Positions 15,483 to 24,185 of a DNA stretch of 59,331 nt are shown here, piece by piece. Both the position numbers and the translations under genes were made by a program. How positions within the stretch are numbered: position 1 is the stretch's first letter; every line of letters begins with the position of its first letter. Origin of the DNA: Helicobacteraceae bacterium (lineage in GTDB: Bacteria > Campylobacterota > Campylobacteria > Campylobacterales > Helicobacteraceae); assembly GCA_029258405.1 (NCBI GenBank), contig JARHYY010000061.1:1-59331 (forward strand). The letters run 5' to 3'. The notes beneath the pieces are model-generated. The model did no database searches and was not told the origin of the DNA. It saw nothing but the letters and a program-made list of their open reading frames with translations.

Positions 15483-17045
15483 TTAACCAAGTAGTTTTTG
15501 AGCTTTCAGTAATGCCTCATATTGGAAAAATGTTTGATTAATAGTGCCAAGCTGGTTATCAAAAATAATTTGATTCAATAAAGAGGCTAAACCATTGTGT
15601 TGCTTATTGCTTAGCAGAGCATCGAGTTTAATCATGGCAATATCATATTCATCTATATTACCATTTTTTATTGCTTCTATTTTTTGGGCAATATCTTCTT
15701 TGTTGATACCAAGTAAGCCTAAATTATTTTTGTTCAATTGCATCATTTTATCGTAATGTTTACTTAATGCACTGTCTTCTTGTGGTGCATTGTTTAAGAA
15801 ACGTAATCTTTCAAGCTCCCCTTGTGATTGCTTATATGCTGCCATACCTTTTTGTTTTTGGGTTAAGTCCTCTTTTTGCTCATTTTGATTATTTCGTTTT
15901 GCTAAGTCAATATGGTGTATTCGCCCTGTTGAACCATCAGTACGCTCATATTGTGCAGTTTTTCTTTGTACGCCTAATATCTCACCTGATTGACTTTGAA
16001 AAAGTTGTTCATTATTGTGTGCATTGAGATATATCGTTCCTATGCCTACTTCTCCTAGTCCTATAAGTTTTCCATTGCCTTGAGCTGTGGGCTTCCATAT
16101 TCGCAGTTTGTCATAGATAGGGTCATTTTTGTCAATTTTATTATCATTATTCGAGTCATATGCTGCTAAATCTTTAAAACCATCACCTGTCTTTGCGCCA
16201 AAAAGCTCATTGCCATTGTTGATTTTACCATCGCCATTTTTATCTAATGCCAAAAAGCCACTATTCCCTTTTGGGCGGGAGATTTGGTCAGATTCGCCAT
16301 CAGAATCAAGGTCAAATTCAAAATGGTCTGTACTTAACTCTACGCCATCACCTCCTAAATCAATCACTAAAGGATCAACAAGGGATACATTAGTAAGTGC
16401 ATTTTGAGTTGTTATTTGTGCCTGCACTTGTGTGTTACTTAAGCTAAAGTTAAATGAATTGGTGGAGTTAGCAGAGAAAGAAAAGCTAGAAGAACTAAAG
16501 TTAGTTTCTATAAAACTAGTTGAAAATGCAATATTTACATTTACTACTTGTTGTGCTTGTTGTGCTGTAGAGCCACTTACTAACATGCCATAAAATTGTA
16601 GATGCAAATTTTGCATAGATTTTGATACACTACTTTCTTCAAAACCTCCTTCTCTAAGTGTTGCTTCTAATCCAAAAGCATTCATAGCATTTCTTATACT
16701 TTGGGCAATCTCTAAAGCCTTATTGACAATAGCTTCAGTAGCAATAGTTTCTCCTAAGATATTCCCAAATTGAGTTGTGTTTATACCATTTGTAGCAAAG
16801 TCTTGTTGAGAAGATTGAGGGTCTTGTTTGCCATTGCCTCCTCTATCTGTGACGACAGTCAAATGATTGCCTTCTCTATCTGTGACAGTCAAATGATTGC
16901 CTTCTCTATCTGTGTTGAGAACATTTTGTTGTGCATTTTTTGCATTGTTTTTGTTTGCCTTGCCATCTTCGTTTTTTTCATTTTGAAAAGAAGTAAATCG
17001 AGTGTTACTATTACTGTACTGTAATGAAGAAATTAAACCATCCAT
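15483..17045 (-). CDS. EF-hand-like calcium-binding protein, possibly secreted
   Basis: The 520-residue protein lacks a cleavable signal peptide. Residues about 1-80 are Asn/Gly-rich and polar, with a tandem 10-residue repeat (TDREGNHLTV). A Ser/Asn-rich middle follows, then VDPLVIDLGGDGVEL and three Asp-rich loops: DLDSDGESDQ, DKNGDGKINNGNE and DSNNDNKIDKND. The last two fit EF-hand calcium ligands. The DPLVIDLDGDGVEL-type block followed by Asp-rich loops is common in large secreted RTX or adhesin proteins, so unconventional export is plausible but unproven. ATG 17045 follows AAGGAG. It is a single gene with its own terminator, divergent from aspA. Confidence 0.75.
   Translation of the reverse strand: MDGLISSLQYSNSNTRFTSFQNEKNEDGKANKNNAKNAQQNVLNTDREGNHLTVTDREGNHLTVVTDRGGNGKQDPQSSQQDFATNGINTTQFGNILGETIATEAIVNKALEIAQSIRNAMNAFGLEATLREGGFEESSVSKSMQNLHLQFYGMLVSGSTAQQAQQVVNVNIAFSTSFIETNFSSSSFSFSANSTNSFNFSLSNTQVQAQITTQNALTNVSLVDPLVIDLGGDGVELSTDHFEFDLDSDGESDQISRPKGNSGFLALDKNGDGKINNGNELFGAKTGDGFKDLAAYDSNNDNKIDKNDPIYDKLRIWKPTAQGNGKLIGLGEVGIGTIYLNAHNNEQLFQSQSGEILGVQRKTAQYERTDGSTGRIHHIDLAKRNNQNEQKEDLTQKQKGMAAYKQSQGELERLRFLNNAPQEDSALSKHYDKMMQLNKNNLGLLGINKEDIAQKIEAIKNGNIDEYDIAMIKLDALLSNKQHNGLASLLNQIIFDNQLGTINQTFFQYEALLKAQKLLG
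16854..16913 (-). repeat. Exact 30-bp tandem duplication inside the EF-hand gene
   Basis: The unit GACAGTCAAATGATTG plus CCTTCTCTATCTGT occurs twice without a mismatch (16854-16883 and 16884-16913), with a diverged partial third unit to the left. Thirty bases is ten codons, so copy number can change without a frameshift. Confidence 0.9.
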
Positions 17046-17192
17046 GGTTGCTCCTTAGATTTTTTTTCTGCTTTTTTATTAACATCCTTTTGAAAAAAAC
17101 AGAATATATAACAATATCGACAATTAAAGATTTTTTTTAATTTAATCATTAAATATAAGTTATATAAAATTTATTACAGGATTATACTCTTT

Positions 17193-17198
17193 TATAAT
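17193..17198 (+). promoter_or_regulatory. -10 box of the aspA promoter
   Basis: TATAAT lies 77 bases before the aspA start. It overlaps the upstream in-frame ATG at 17197, which argues that the longer reading frame is not translated. Confidence 0.6.
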
Positions 17199-17274
17199 GT
17201 TTTTTGATATAATTTTTAATCCTAAAATTATATCAAGGATTAAAAATAAAGCTTATTTAAAATATGGAGGTTCT

Positions 17275-18687
17275 ATGGGAACAAGAATTGAGCATGATCT
17301 CATTGGCGATAAAGAGATTAGCAATGAGTTTTACTATGGTGTTCAAACAGCAAGAGCTAAAGAGAATTTTCAAATTAGCGGAACAACATTAAAAATCTAT
17401 CCTGATTTTATCAAAGCATTTGCACAAGTAAAAAAGGCAGCGGCAACAGCTAATGCAAAATTAGGGTTACTTGATAATACGCTTAAAGATTATATTTGCA
17501 AAGCTTGCGATGAAGTGTATAGCGGTAAATATGATGAACATTTTGTTGTAGACATGTTTCAAGGTGGGGCAGGAACATCAACAAATATGAATGCAAATGA
17601 AGTGATTGCTAATGTTGCCTTAGAACTTATGGGCAAACGCAAAGGAGATTATGAGCATTGCCATCCTAATAACCATATCAATCTCTCCCAATCGACTAAT
17701 GACGCCTATCCAACAGCTATTCATATTACTCTTTATAATAAAATAAAAAAATTAATGGGTACTTATGATCTGCTCTCTAATGCGTTTAATAGAAAAGCAG
17801 AAGAGTTTAAAGATGTCATTAAAATGGGAAGAACACAGCTCCAAGATGCTGTACCTATGACTTTAGGGCAAGAGTTTAAAGGCTTTGCAGACAGTGTGCA
17901 TGATGATATAGAATATCTCAAACTTGCTCAAAGAGCTTGCTTAGAGGTAAATATGGGTGCTACAGCCATAGGAACAGGCATAAACTCACATCCCCTTTAC
18001 ACAAAAGAAGTTGAAACGGCATTAAGAGATATCACAGGAAACCCTTATCATGTTTCTAAGAATCTTATTAAAGCTACACCAGATCAAAGTGCTTATCTTG
18101 GTGTTTCTTCAGCACTAAAGATGTCTGCTACAAAAATTGCTAAAATTTGCAATGATTTGCGTCTGTTGAGTTCTGGACCAAGAGATGGTATTCATGAAAT
18201 TAATTTACCCGCCATGCAACCTGGAAGTTCTATCATGCCCGGAAAGGTTAATCCTGTGATACCAGAAGTAGTTGGACAGGTGTGTTACTATATTATTGGG
18301 CAAGATACTTGTGTAGTTTTAGCAGCAGAGGCAGGGCAATTGCAGCTTAATGTCTTTGAACCTGTCGCAGCTTATACGCTTTTTAAATCTCTTGATATGC
18401 TTACTAATGCTCTTAAAACTCTTGCTTTGCTTTGTGTTGATGGTATTACAGCCAATAAAGAAGAATGCCGAGAATATGTTTTAAAAAGCATAGGGCTTGT
18501 AACGGCATTAAATCCTTATATAGGCTATGCTAACTCCACAGCTATTGCTAAAGAAGCTTTAGATAAAAATCTTAAAGTTGGAGATTTGGCAGTAGAAAAA
18601 GGACTGCTTACTAGAGAACAGGTAGAGAGAATTATTGAGCCAGAAAGCCTAATTGCTCCAAGAGAAAAAATAAAATTTGAAAAATAA
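17275..18687 (+). CDS. aspA: Aspartate ammonia-lyase (aspartase)
   Basis: Aspartase converts aspartate to fumarate and ammonia, feeding fumarate respiration in microaerophiles. The protein has 470 residues. The superfamily signature GSSIMPGKVNPVIPE (about 316-330) has the V-I-P-E continuation of aspartases rather than the T-Q-C-E of fumarases; TNMNANEVIAN and SQSTNDAYPT are also present. The start at 17275 (MGTRIEHD) has GGAGG seven bases before it. A longer frame upstream would begin inside the promoter. Hairpin 18693-18721 follows the stop. Confidence 0.9.
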   Translation: MGTRIEHDLIGDKEISNEFYYGVQTARAKENFQISGTTLKIYPDFIKAFAQVKKAAATANAKLGLLDNTLKDYICKACDEVYSGKYDEHFVVDMFQGGAGTSTNMNANEVIANVALELMGKRKGDYEHCHPNNHINLSQSTNDAYPTAIHITLYNKIKKLMGTYDLLSNAFNRKAEEFKDVIKMGRTQLQDAVPMTLGQEFKGFADSVHDDIEYLKLAQRACLEVNMGATAIGTGINSHPLYTKEVETALRDITGNPYHVSKNLIKATPDQSAYLGVSSALKMSATKIAKICNDLRLLSSGPRDGIHEINLPAMQPGSSIMPGKVNPVIPEVVGQVCYYIIGQDTCVVLAAEAGQLQLNVFEPVAAYTLFKSLDMLTNALKTLALLCVDGITANKEECREYVLKSIGLVTALNPYIGYANSTAIAKEALDKNLKVGDLAVEKGLLTREQVERIIEPESLIAPREKIKFEK

Positions 18688-18692
18688 ATTTA

Positions 18693-18721
18693 ATGCTTTG
18701 GGTAAATATTATCCAAAGCAT
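18693..18721 (+). terminator. Hairpin after aspA
   Basis: ATGCTTTGG (18693-18701) pairs with CCAAAGCAT (18713-18721), nine perfect pairs with an 11-base loop, five bases past the stop. An AT-rich tail follows rather than a clean U run. Confidence 0.55.
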
Positions 18722-18840
18722 ATATGATTTATTATTTATCTCTTAGTCAAAAAACTCTTCATGAAGAGATAGATTGCTAACCATTCCTGTGTTAAAAGAT
18801 TAATAAAAACCTTTAAAAATATAATCAATCATATTTAATG

Positions 18841-19262
18841 AATTGTGATATAATTTAGTATAAAAATTGCAGTATAGTACAAATCATCACTTAGTATTTT
18901 TGTTACAATATTATTTATCTTTGTTGTTAAATATTGCGGAAGAATATTAAGAATGTGATTTGTCATGAGACTTAGATTATTGGCAACACCATACAGAGAT
19001 ATGAATGCGAATAAGAATAATTAGAGTTTGGGCTAAGCATTAGTCTTGAGAGTTCAACTCAAAACCTTTTAATTAGCTCTAAGATTGGCTTTAAGTGAGA
19101 AAGCTCTTACTTTTTAAGCAAGGGCAATTCATAAGTTTCTTTTACTAAGCTTAGCATTTGCAAATTAAATCTACAATATTAGAGCTTCTATTGATGATAA
19201 AATTTTTAGAGTGCGAAAGTTAAAATATGGTTTTAATAGCTCATATAGAAACAAGGAATATA
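18841..19262 (+). promoter_or_regulatory. Promoter and long leader with shared motif before a glycosyltransferase gene
   Basis: AATTGTGATATAAT at 18841-18854 is identical to the gltA promoter core. The leader of about 400 nt contains TTTGGGCTAAGCA (about 19028-19040), CTTGAGAGTTCAACTC (about 19045-19060) and AAAACCTTTTAATTAGC (from 19061), followed by TAAGATTGGCTTTAAGTGAG. These blocks are shared in order with the gltA leader and the NDH-2 gene leader. Otherwise nothing coding is seen from 18722 to 19262. Confidence 0.5.
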
Positions 19263-20507
19263 ATGGCAAGAAAATTATTATGGGTAAGTGTTTTTAGCCT
19301 CCATGATACAAGTTCTGGAGCAGCTATTCAAGCAAGGACTATGCTTGAATGCCTTGCTGCAGAGGGTGTGGAAGTTACTGTGCTTAATAGTTTTGTGTTT
19401 GATTCTCCAAGTGGGGCTGATGCTGTTTTTCCAAATCTTGAAGAAAATATTAAAAAATTCAAAGGACAGCAAACAACTTTTACTGATCAAGGTATTACTT
19501 ATCATTATACATTTTGTTTTAATCGCTATCTAAACAATTTTACACATGATGAATCATGGAGATTTTTCATCGCATTTTCAACTTTATGTAATTCTTTTCG
19601 TCCTGATATAATTATGGGTTATGGTGTGGGCACAACAGGGGTAGCAATTCAAGCAGAATCAAGAAGAAGAGGCATCCCTTTTGTGTATAGCTTGCATAAT
19701 GGCAATCACCCATTTTATGATTTTAATGATTGTGATTTGCTTTTGACTGAATCTCAAGCAACAGCTGATTTATATGCTAAAAGAGATAGGCTCAATGTTC
19801 AAGCTACAGGTATTTTTATCAAAAAAGAAAAATATATAGCCCAAAATAGAGAGCCAAAATATGTTACATTCATTAACCCACATCCATCAAAAGGCGTAAG
19901 CATTTTTGCTAAGCTTGCCCTTAAAGTCAAGCATGAAATGCCTAATGTTGAATTTCTTGTGGTAGAGAGCAGGGGTATGCTTTCTGAATCACTCGCTCAA
20001 CTCCATTTGCCTAATAGTTCAGAAAATCCTTATGTCCCAAATATGTTTTCTAATGTTAATTTGGTTAAGCACACTTCAAATATGAAAGAAGTTTATAGAG
20101 TTACCAAAGTTTTGCTTGTACCATCTCTATGGTATGAGTCATGGGGTAGGGTAGTTACTGAAGCAGTGCTTAATAATATCCCCTGTATAGTTTCTGAAAG
20201 TGGAGGATTAAAAGAAGCTATGGGCAGCGGAGGTATTGCTGTTGCAGCACCTCATATTTGCCAGCAAGATCATTTATGTATTCCCACTGATGAAGAAATA
20301 CAACCTTGGTTTGATGCACTCAAAAGGGTTTTAAGCGAGGATTTTAATGAGCAATGCAAAAAAGCAGCAGAGCAATATGATATTCAAAAAAGCACTAAAC
20401 GAATCATGGAAATCTTAGAACCGTTGTTTGCAAGAAAAGCGAGCTATAATCCAAGAATTATACAAAATGGAATTCTTCGAATGCAAGTAGATGGGAGCTT
20501 TAAATAA
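19263..20507 (+). CDS. Glycosyltransferase family 4 (GT-B fold)
   Basis: The 414-residue protein has the GT-B two-domain pattern. The N-terminal half has S-S-G-A-A-I-Q-A near the start and IIMGYGVG; the C-terminal half has the donor-binding region PSLWYESWGRVVTEAVLNNIP followed by SESGGLKEA, the E-x7-E-type motif of family 4. The start at 19263 (MARKLLWV) has AAGGA five bases upstream. The gene stands alone behind a long leader, not within an LPS cluster, so its acceptor cannot be inferred; LPS or glycoprotein glycan are both possible. Confidence 0.8.
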   Translation: MARKLLWVSVFSLHDTSSGAAIQARTMLECLAAEGVEVTVLNSFVFDSPSGADAVFPNLEENIKKFKGQQTTFTDQGITYHYTFCFNRYLNNFTHDESWRFFIAFSTLCNSFRPDIIMGYGVGTTGVAIQAESRRRGIPFVYSLHNGNHPFYDFNDCDLLLTESQATADLYAKRDRLNVQATGIFIKKEKYIAQNREPKYVTFINPHPSKGVSIFAKLALKVKHEMPNVEFLVVESRGMLSESLAQLHLPNSSENPYVPNMFSNVNLVKHTSNMKEVYRVTKVLLVPSLWYESWGRVVTEAVLNNIPCIVSESGGLKEAMGSGGIAVAAPHICQQDHLCIPTDEEIQPWFDALKRVLSEDFNEQCKKAAEQYDIQKSTKRIMEILEPLFARKASYNPRIIQNGILRMQVDGSFK

Positions 20508-20584
20508 ATAATGAAATATAAAGATAATAAAAATATTTATATTCATATACAATATAATGTTACAATAATGTTTCAAGGCTTATT

Positions 20585-20821
20585 ATGAGCAGTGGTATAG
20601 TTGCTATTATGCTTGCCACTTCTATTTTAATAGGGCTTGTAGGTTTGATTGGCTTTTTATGGGGATTAAAGAGTGGTCAGTTTGATGATGCAAACAAAAT
20701 GACACAAGGTATTTTATTTGATAGCCCCAAAGATTTACAAGAAGCCATAAAAACTGAAACAAATAATAAAAATCAAAAAGAATCAAAAATTAAGGATACT
20801 GATGTCAAAAAAGATATATGA
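20585..20821 (+). CDS. ccoS: Cytochrome oxidase maturation protein CcoS
   Basis: The 78-residue protein has one N-terminal membrane helix followed by the CcoS hallmark LWGLKSGQFDD and ILFDS. CcoS is needed to place haem and copper cofactors into cbb3-type oxidase in the inner membrane. The charged Lys-rich tail after residue 50 is longer than usual. TATAAT at 20553-20558 lies 27 bases before ATG, and AAGG precedes the start. Its 3' end overlaps the next gene by 20 bases. The oxidase subunits themselves are not in the window. Confidence 0.85.
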   Translation: MSSGIVAIMLATSILIGLVGLIGFLWGLKSGQFDDANKMTQGILFDSPKDLQEAIKTETNNKNQKESKIKDTDVKKDI

Positions 20822-21767
20822 TATTGTTATAGTAGGTGGTGGTCCTGGAGGAATTGCCTCGGCTGTTGAGGGAATGATATTGGGTATTAAAAATATTGCT
20901 TTGCTTGAAAAAGGCGAGAATCATTCAACAACTATTCGTCAATTTTACAAAGATCATAAACGCGTTGATAAAGATTATAGAGGGCAAAAGGTGCATTTAA
21001 GCGGTCATATTTTTTTTGCTGATGGCACCAAAGAAACTACACTCGATTTATTTGACGAGATGCTTAGAGGAAATCATATTGACAGTTATTTTAAAACTGA
21101 AGTAGAGAAGATAACAAAAAATGAGGATATTTTTGAAGTATATACTACAAATGGAGTAATTTTTTTATCCCGCTTTGTGGTTATTTCTATTGGCAAAATG
21201 GGGCAACCTAATAAGCCAAGCTATGCTCTTCCTTTTAGTCTTAAAGAAGTTATTAATTTTAATGTTGCATCCTGTAAAGGTGATGAAAAAATCTTAGTCG
21301 TTGGAGGAGGTAATTCTGCTGTTGAATATGCTTATTTTTTAGCAGATAATAATAATGTAACTATTAATTATCGAAAAAAAGTATTCTCTCGTGTAAATGA
21401 AATCAATACCAAAATTCTTGATGAGTATTTTGCACAGAATAAACTGAAATCAAAATTAGGAATTGATATACTTAGCATTGAAGATAGTAATAAGAAAGTG
21501 TTGGTTCATTTTGACAATGGAGATGAAGAGATATATGATAGAATAATTTATGCTATTGGAGGCGTTGCTCCTGTAGATTTTCTTAAAAAATGTCTTGTTT
21601 CTGTTGATGAAGATGGTGTTCCTATTGTTGATGAAATGCAACAAAGTTCTATGAAAGGCATCTTTATTGCTGGTGATATACTCTTTAAAAGTGGTGGCTC
21701 TATTGCTGCTGCACTCAATCATGGATTTGCCATAAGCCAGTATATTCATAAACAGCTAGGTTTATAG
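20802..21767 (+). CDS. fqrB: FAD-dependent NAD(P)H oxidoreductase, likely flavodoxin/quinone reductase FqrB
   Basis: This 321-residue flavoprotein has two dinucleotide folds: GGGPGG at 12-17 for FAD and VVGGGNSAVEYA at about 166-177 for NAD(P)H. The C-terminal GIFIAGDILFKSGGSIAAALNHG is the FAD-closing ATG/GD motif. It lacks the CxxC of thioredoxin reductase, which separates it from TrxB. The size and pattern match the epsilonproteobacterial FqrB (annotated as a second thioredoxin reductase in H. pylori), which links NADPH and flavodoxin. The start overlaps ccoS, with TAAGGA upstream. Confidence 0.65.
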   Translation: MSKKIYDIVIVGGGPGGIASAVEGMILGIKNIALLEKGENHSTTIRQFYKDHKRVDKDYRGQKVHLSGHIFFADGTKETTLDLFDEMLRGNHIDSYFKTEVEKITKNEDIFEVYTTNGVIFLSRFVVISIGKMGQPNKPSYALPFSLKEVINFNVASCKGDEKILVVGGGNSAVEYAYFLADNNNVTINYRKKVFSRVNEINTKILDEYFAQNKLKSKLGIDILSIEDSNKKVLVHFDNGDEEIYDRIIYAIGGVAPVDFLKKCLVSVDEDGVPIVDEMQQSSMKGIFIAGDILFKSGGSIAAALNHGFAISQYIHKQLGL

Positions 21768-22382
21768 ATGAGATGTCTTGTGTGTCATTGTTTTTCATGG
21801 TCTGTTTTATGCAAAAAATGCTATGAATGGATAGAAATTACTCCGCAAGTACGGGTAGTTGATGAGCACACTCGATTCAAAGTGTATAGTTTTTTTGACT
21901 ATGATTCAATAGCATATATTATTCATAGCAAATATCAATTGATTGGAAGCTCCATTTTTTATATAATTTCTCAAAAAATAGCTTCTTTTATACAAAAACA
22001 TGGTTTTTTTGAAGCTTTGAAAAATGTAAAGGGCATACCTATTGATGATATACCTAGAGGAGGCTATTCACATACCGCTATTATGGCAAGAGCTTTTCAT
22101 AAAGTTCTTAAAATCCCCCCCCTCTATTGCTCTTTGCATTCTTCTGCTCATGTAAAATATGCTGGGAAAAGTCTTGCTTTTCGGCAGCAAAATCCTCGCT
22201 GTTTTAAAACATCTTTAACCCCTAATGATGTTCCGTATGGGGTTATTTTGTATGATGATGTTTTAACCACTGGCTCAACTATGAAGGAAGCCCATAGAGT
22301 TCTTGCCCAAAAAAATATTGTTGCACATATAGGGATTACATTAGCATCTCATTCATATAGAATAGGGCATATACAGCTATAA
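21768..22382 (+). CDS. comF: ComF-family phosphoribosyltransferase-like protein
   Basis: The 204-residue protein has an N-terminal four-Cys zinc site (Cys3, Cys6, Cys15, Cys18) and the C-terminal PRPP-loop motif VILYDDVLTTGST (about 158-170), the usual ComF layout. ComF proteins take part in uptake or processing of transforming DNA. The gene abuts fqrB and lies two bases before murG. A run of eight C at 22115-22122 (codons for I-P-P-L) makes it a candidate slipped-strand phase-variable gene; in this sequence it is in frame. Confidence 0.8.
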   Translation: MRCLVCHCFSWSVLCKKCYEWIEITPQVRVVDEHTRFKVYSFFDYDSIAYIIHSKYQLIGSSIFYIISQKIASFIQKHGFFEALKNVKGIPIDDIPRGGYSHTAIMARAFHKVLKIPPLYCSLHSSAHVKYAGKSLAFRQQNPRCFKTSLTPNDVPYGVILYDDVLTTGSTMKEAHRVLAQKNIVAHIGITLASHSYRIGHIQL

Positions 22383-22384
22383 TT

Positions 22385-23437
22385 ATGAATATTCTTTTCA
22401 CAGGTGGGGGAACTGGGGGGCATTTATCTGTTGTAAGAAATGTAGCAGAAGAAGTAAAAGCAATAGGTGGGAATAAACTCTATTATATAGGCTCAATAAA
22501 AGGGCAGGATAAAAAATGGTTTGAAAATAATAGTTTATTTGATGAAACATATTTTTTTGACACTCAAGGTGTGGTTAATAAAGATGTTGTGAGCGTGAGT
22601 AAATCTCTTTGGAGGCATGTTAAAGCAAGCTATGGGGCAATAAAAATTATGAGAGCATTTAACATTCATAGAGTGTTTAGCGTTGGTGGATATTCTGCAG
22701 CACCTGCAAGCATGGCGGCAATATGGGCGAAGATACCTCTTTTTATTCATGAACAAAATGCACATATAGGGCTTCTTAATGCAATACTAAAACCCTTTGC
22801 ACAAGAGTTTTACTCATCTTATACACATCAATCACCTGTTAAAGAATATCCTATTAAGGAAGATTTTTTTGTTACACGACACTTACGAGAACATGTCAAA
22901 AATATTCTTATTTTAGGAGGCTCTCAAGGGGCAAGGGCTCTTAATGATTTTGCCCTTAACATAGCATTAGAGTTCCAAAAACGCAATATCCACATCATAC
23001 ATCAATGTGGCGAAAGAGATTTAGAGCGAGTGCAATCAGCTTATAAAAGCATAAATATAGAAGCAGAAGTTTTTGGGTTTGTGCCAAATATATTGCCCTA
23101 TGTACAGAGGGCTGATTTTGCTCTTTCGCGTTCAGGGGCAAGTTCATTATGGGAGTTAAGTGCTAATGCCCTTCCTGCTCTCTTTGTTCCCTATCCCTAT
23201 GCAGCAAAAAACCATCAATATCATAATGCTGAATTTCTTGTCCGTTTTAATCTAGCCTATTTATGTGAAGAACATGCTTTAAATGCTTCTAAAGTATTCA
23301 ATATTATAGACCAATCCCTTATTAAAGAATGCAGCTCAAGGCTTTTAGCACATATAAAATCAGGAGGAGCAAGGGCAATTGCAGAGCGTATTTTAAATGT
23401 CCATGTAAATTACAAAGGAAAAAAATATGAGAATTAA
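22385..23437 (+). CDS. murG: UDP-GlcNAc:undecaprenyl-PP-MurNAc-pentapeptide transferase
   Basis: MurG makes lipid II on the cytoplasmic face of the inner membrane. The 350-residue GT-B protein has the first glycine loop GGGTGGH (7-13), FSVGGYSAAP, EQNAHIGLLN, the second G loop ILGGSQGA, and the UDP-GlcNAc site SRSGASSLWELSANALPALFVPYPYAAKNHQYHNA (split here as SRSGASSLWE and H-Q-Y-H-N-A). It overlaps the next gene by 11 bases. It lies outside any mur/fts cluster. Confidence 0.95.
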   Translation: MNILFTGGGTGGHLSVVRNVAEEVKAIGGNKLYYIGSIKGQDKKWFENNSLFDETYFFDTQGVVNKDVVSVSKSLWRHVKASYGAIKIMRAFNIHRVFSVGGYSAAPASMAAIWAKIPLFIHEQNAHIGLLNAILKPFAQEFYSSYTHQSPVKEYPIKEDFFVTRHLREHVKNILILGGSQGARALNDFALNIALEFQKRNIHIIHQCGERDLERVQSAYKSINIEAEVFGFVPNILPYVQRADFALSRSGASSLWELSANALPALFVPYPYAAKNHQYHNAEFLVRFNLAYLCEEHALNASKVFNIIDQSLIKECSSRLLAHIKSGGARAIAERILNVHVNYKGKKYEN

Positions 23438-24185
23438 TAAATATATTGCTCACAATACGCATTATTCTCGCAAAGAAGCAGAACAACTTATAAAAGATGG
23501 ACGAGTAGCCATTAATAAAAAATGTATTAAAGCATTGCATGTTCGCATAAAGGAAGATGAGCAAGTATATATTGATTCTTATCCCATCAAGAAAAACAAT
23601 AAATATACAGTTATTGCTTACCATAAACCAAAAGGTGAAATTGTAAGTAAAAAAGATGATAGAAAAAGAAGAGTAATCTATCAAAGCTTACCAAAGTATT
23701 TTCAGCATTTTATTAGTGTTGGTCGTTTAGATTTTGCTTCTGAAGGCTTACTTTTACTCACTGATAGCCCAGAAGTTGCCCATATACTTACCCAAAGTAC
23801 TCTGCCAAGAGTATATTATCTGAAAATACATGGCACATTAAATCAAGAAATAAAGCAGGCAATGCTTAATGGTCTAGAGCTTGATGATGCAAGAGCTGGT
23901 GGGCATTCACATAGTAAAATATATTCAATGAAATTTGCACCTTTTTTAGGCTTTGATGTCCTTAGGACAAGCAAGCATTTTACACGATTGCGCGTAATGA
24001 TAAATGAAGGGCAAAATAGAGAGCTAAGAAGATTTTTTGCTTCATTTGGTAGAGATGTGCTTGATTTAAAACGAGTTTCTTTTGGTTTTGTATCATTAAA
24101 TCAGCTTCGTACGCGACAATGGAGATATTTAGAAAAAAAAGAATACAATAAGCTTCATAAGTTTTTAGCGGAGGTTAAAAAATGA
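23427..24185 (+). CDS. rluB: Pseudouridine synthase of the RsuA/RluB family
   Basis: The 252-residue protein has an N-terminal S4 RNA-binding domain (about 1-55, RINKYIAHN...SRKEAEQLIKDGRV) and the catalytic motif GRLDFASEGLLLLT with Asp102, followed by NEGQNRELRRFF. It isomerises uridine in rRNA. Assignment to RluB rather than RsuA is by length and motif and is moderately sure. It is sandwiched by overlaps with murG (11 bases) and the M23 gene (ATGA). Confidence 0.85.
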   Translation: MRINKYIAHNTHYSRKEAEQLIKDGRVAINKKCIKALHVRIKEDEQVYIDSYPIKKNNKYTVIAYHKPKGEIVSKKDDRKRRVIYQSLPKYFQHFISVGRLDFASEGLLLLTDSPEVAHILTQSTLPRVYYLKIHGTLNQEIKQAMLNGLELDDARAGGHSHSKIYSMKFAPFLGFDVLRTSKHFTRLRVMINEGQNRELRRFFASFGRDVLDLKRVSFGFVSLNQLRTRQWRYLEKKEYNKLHKFLAEVKK

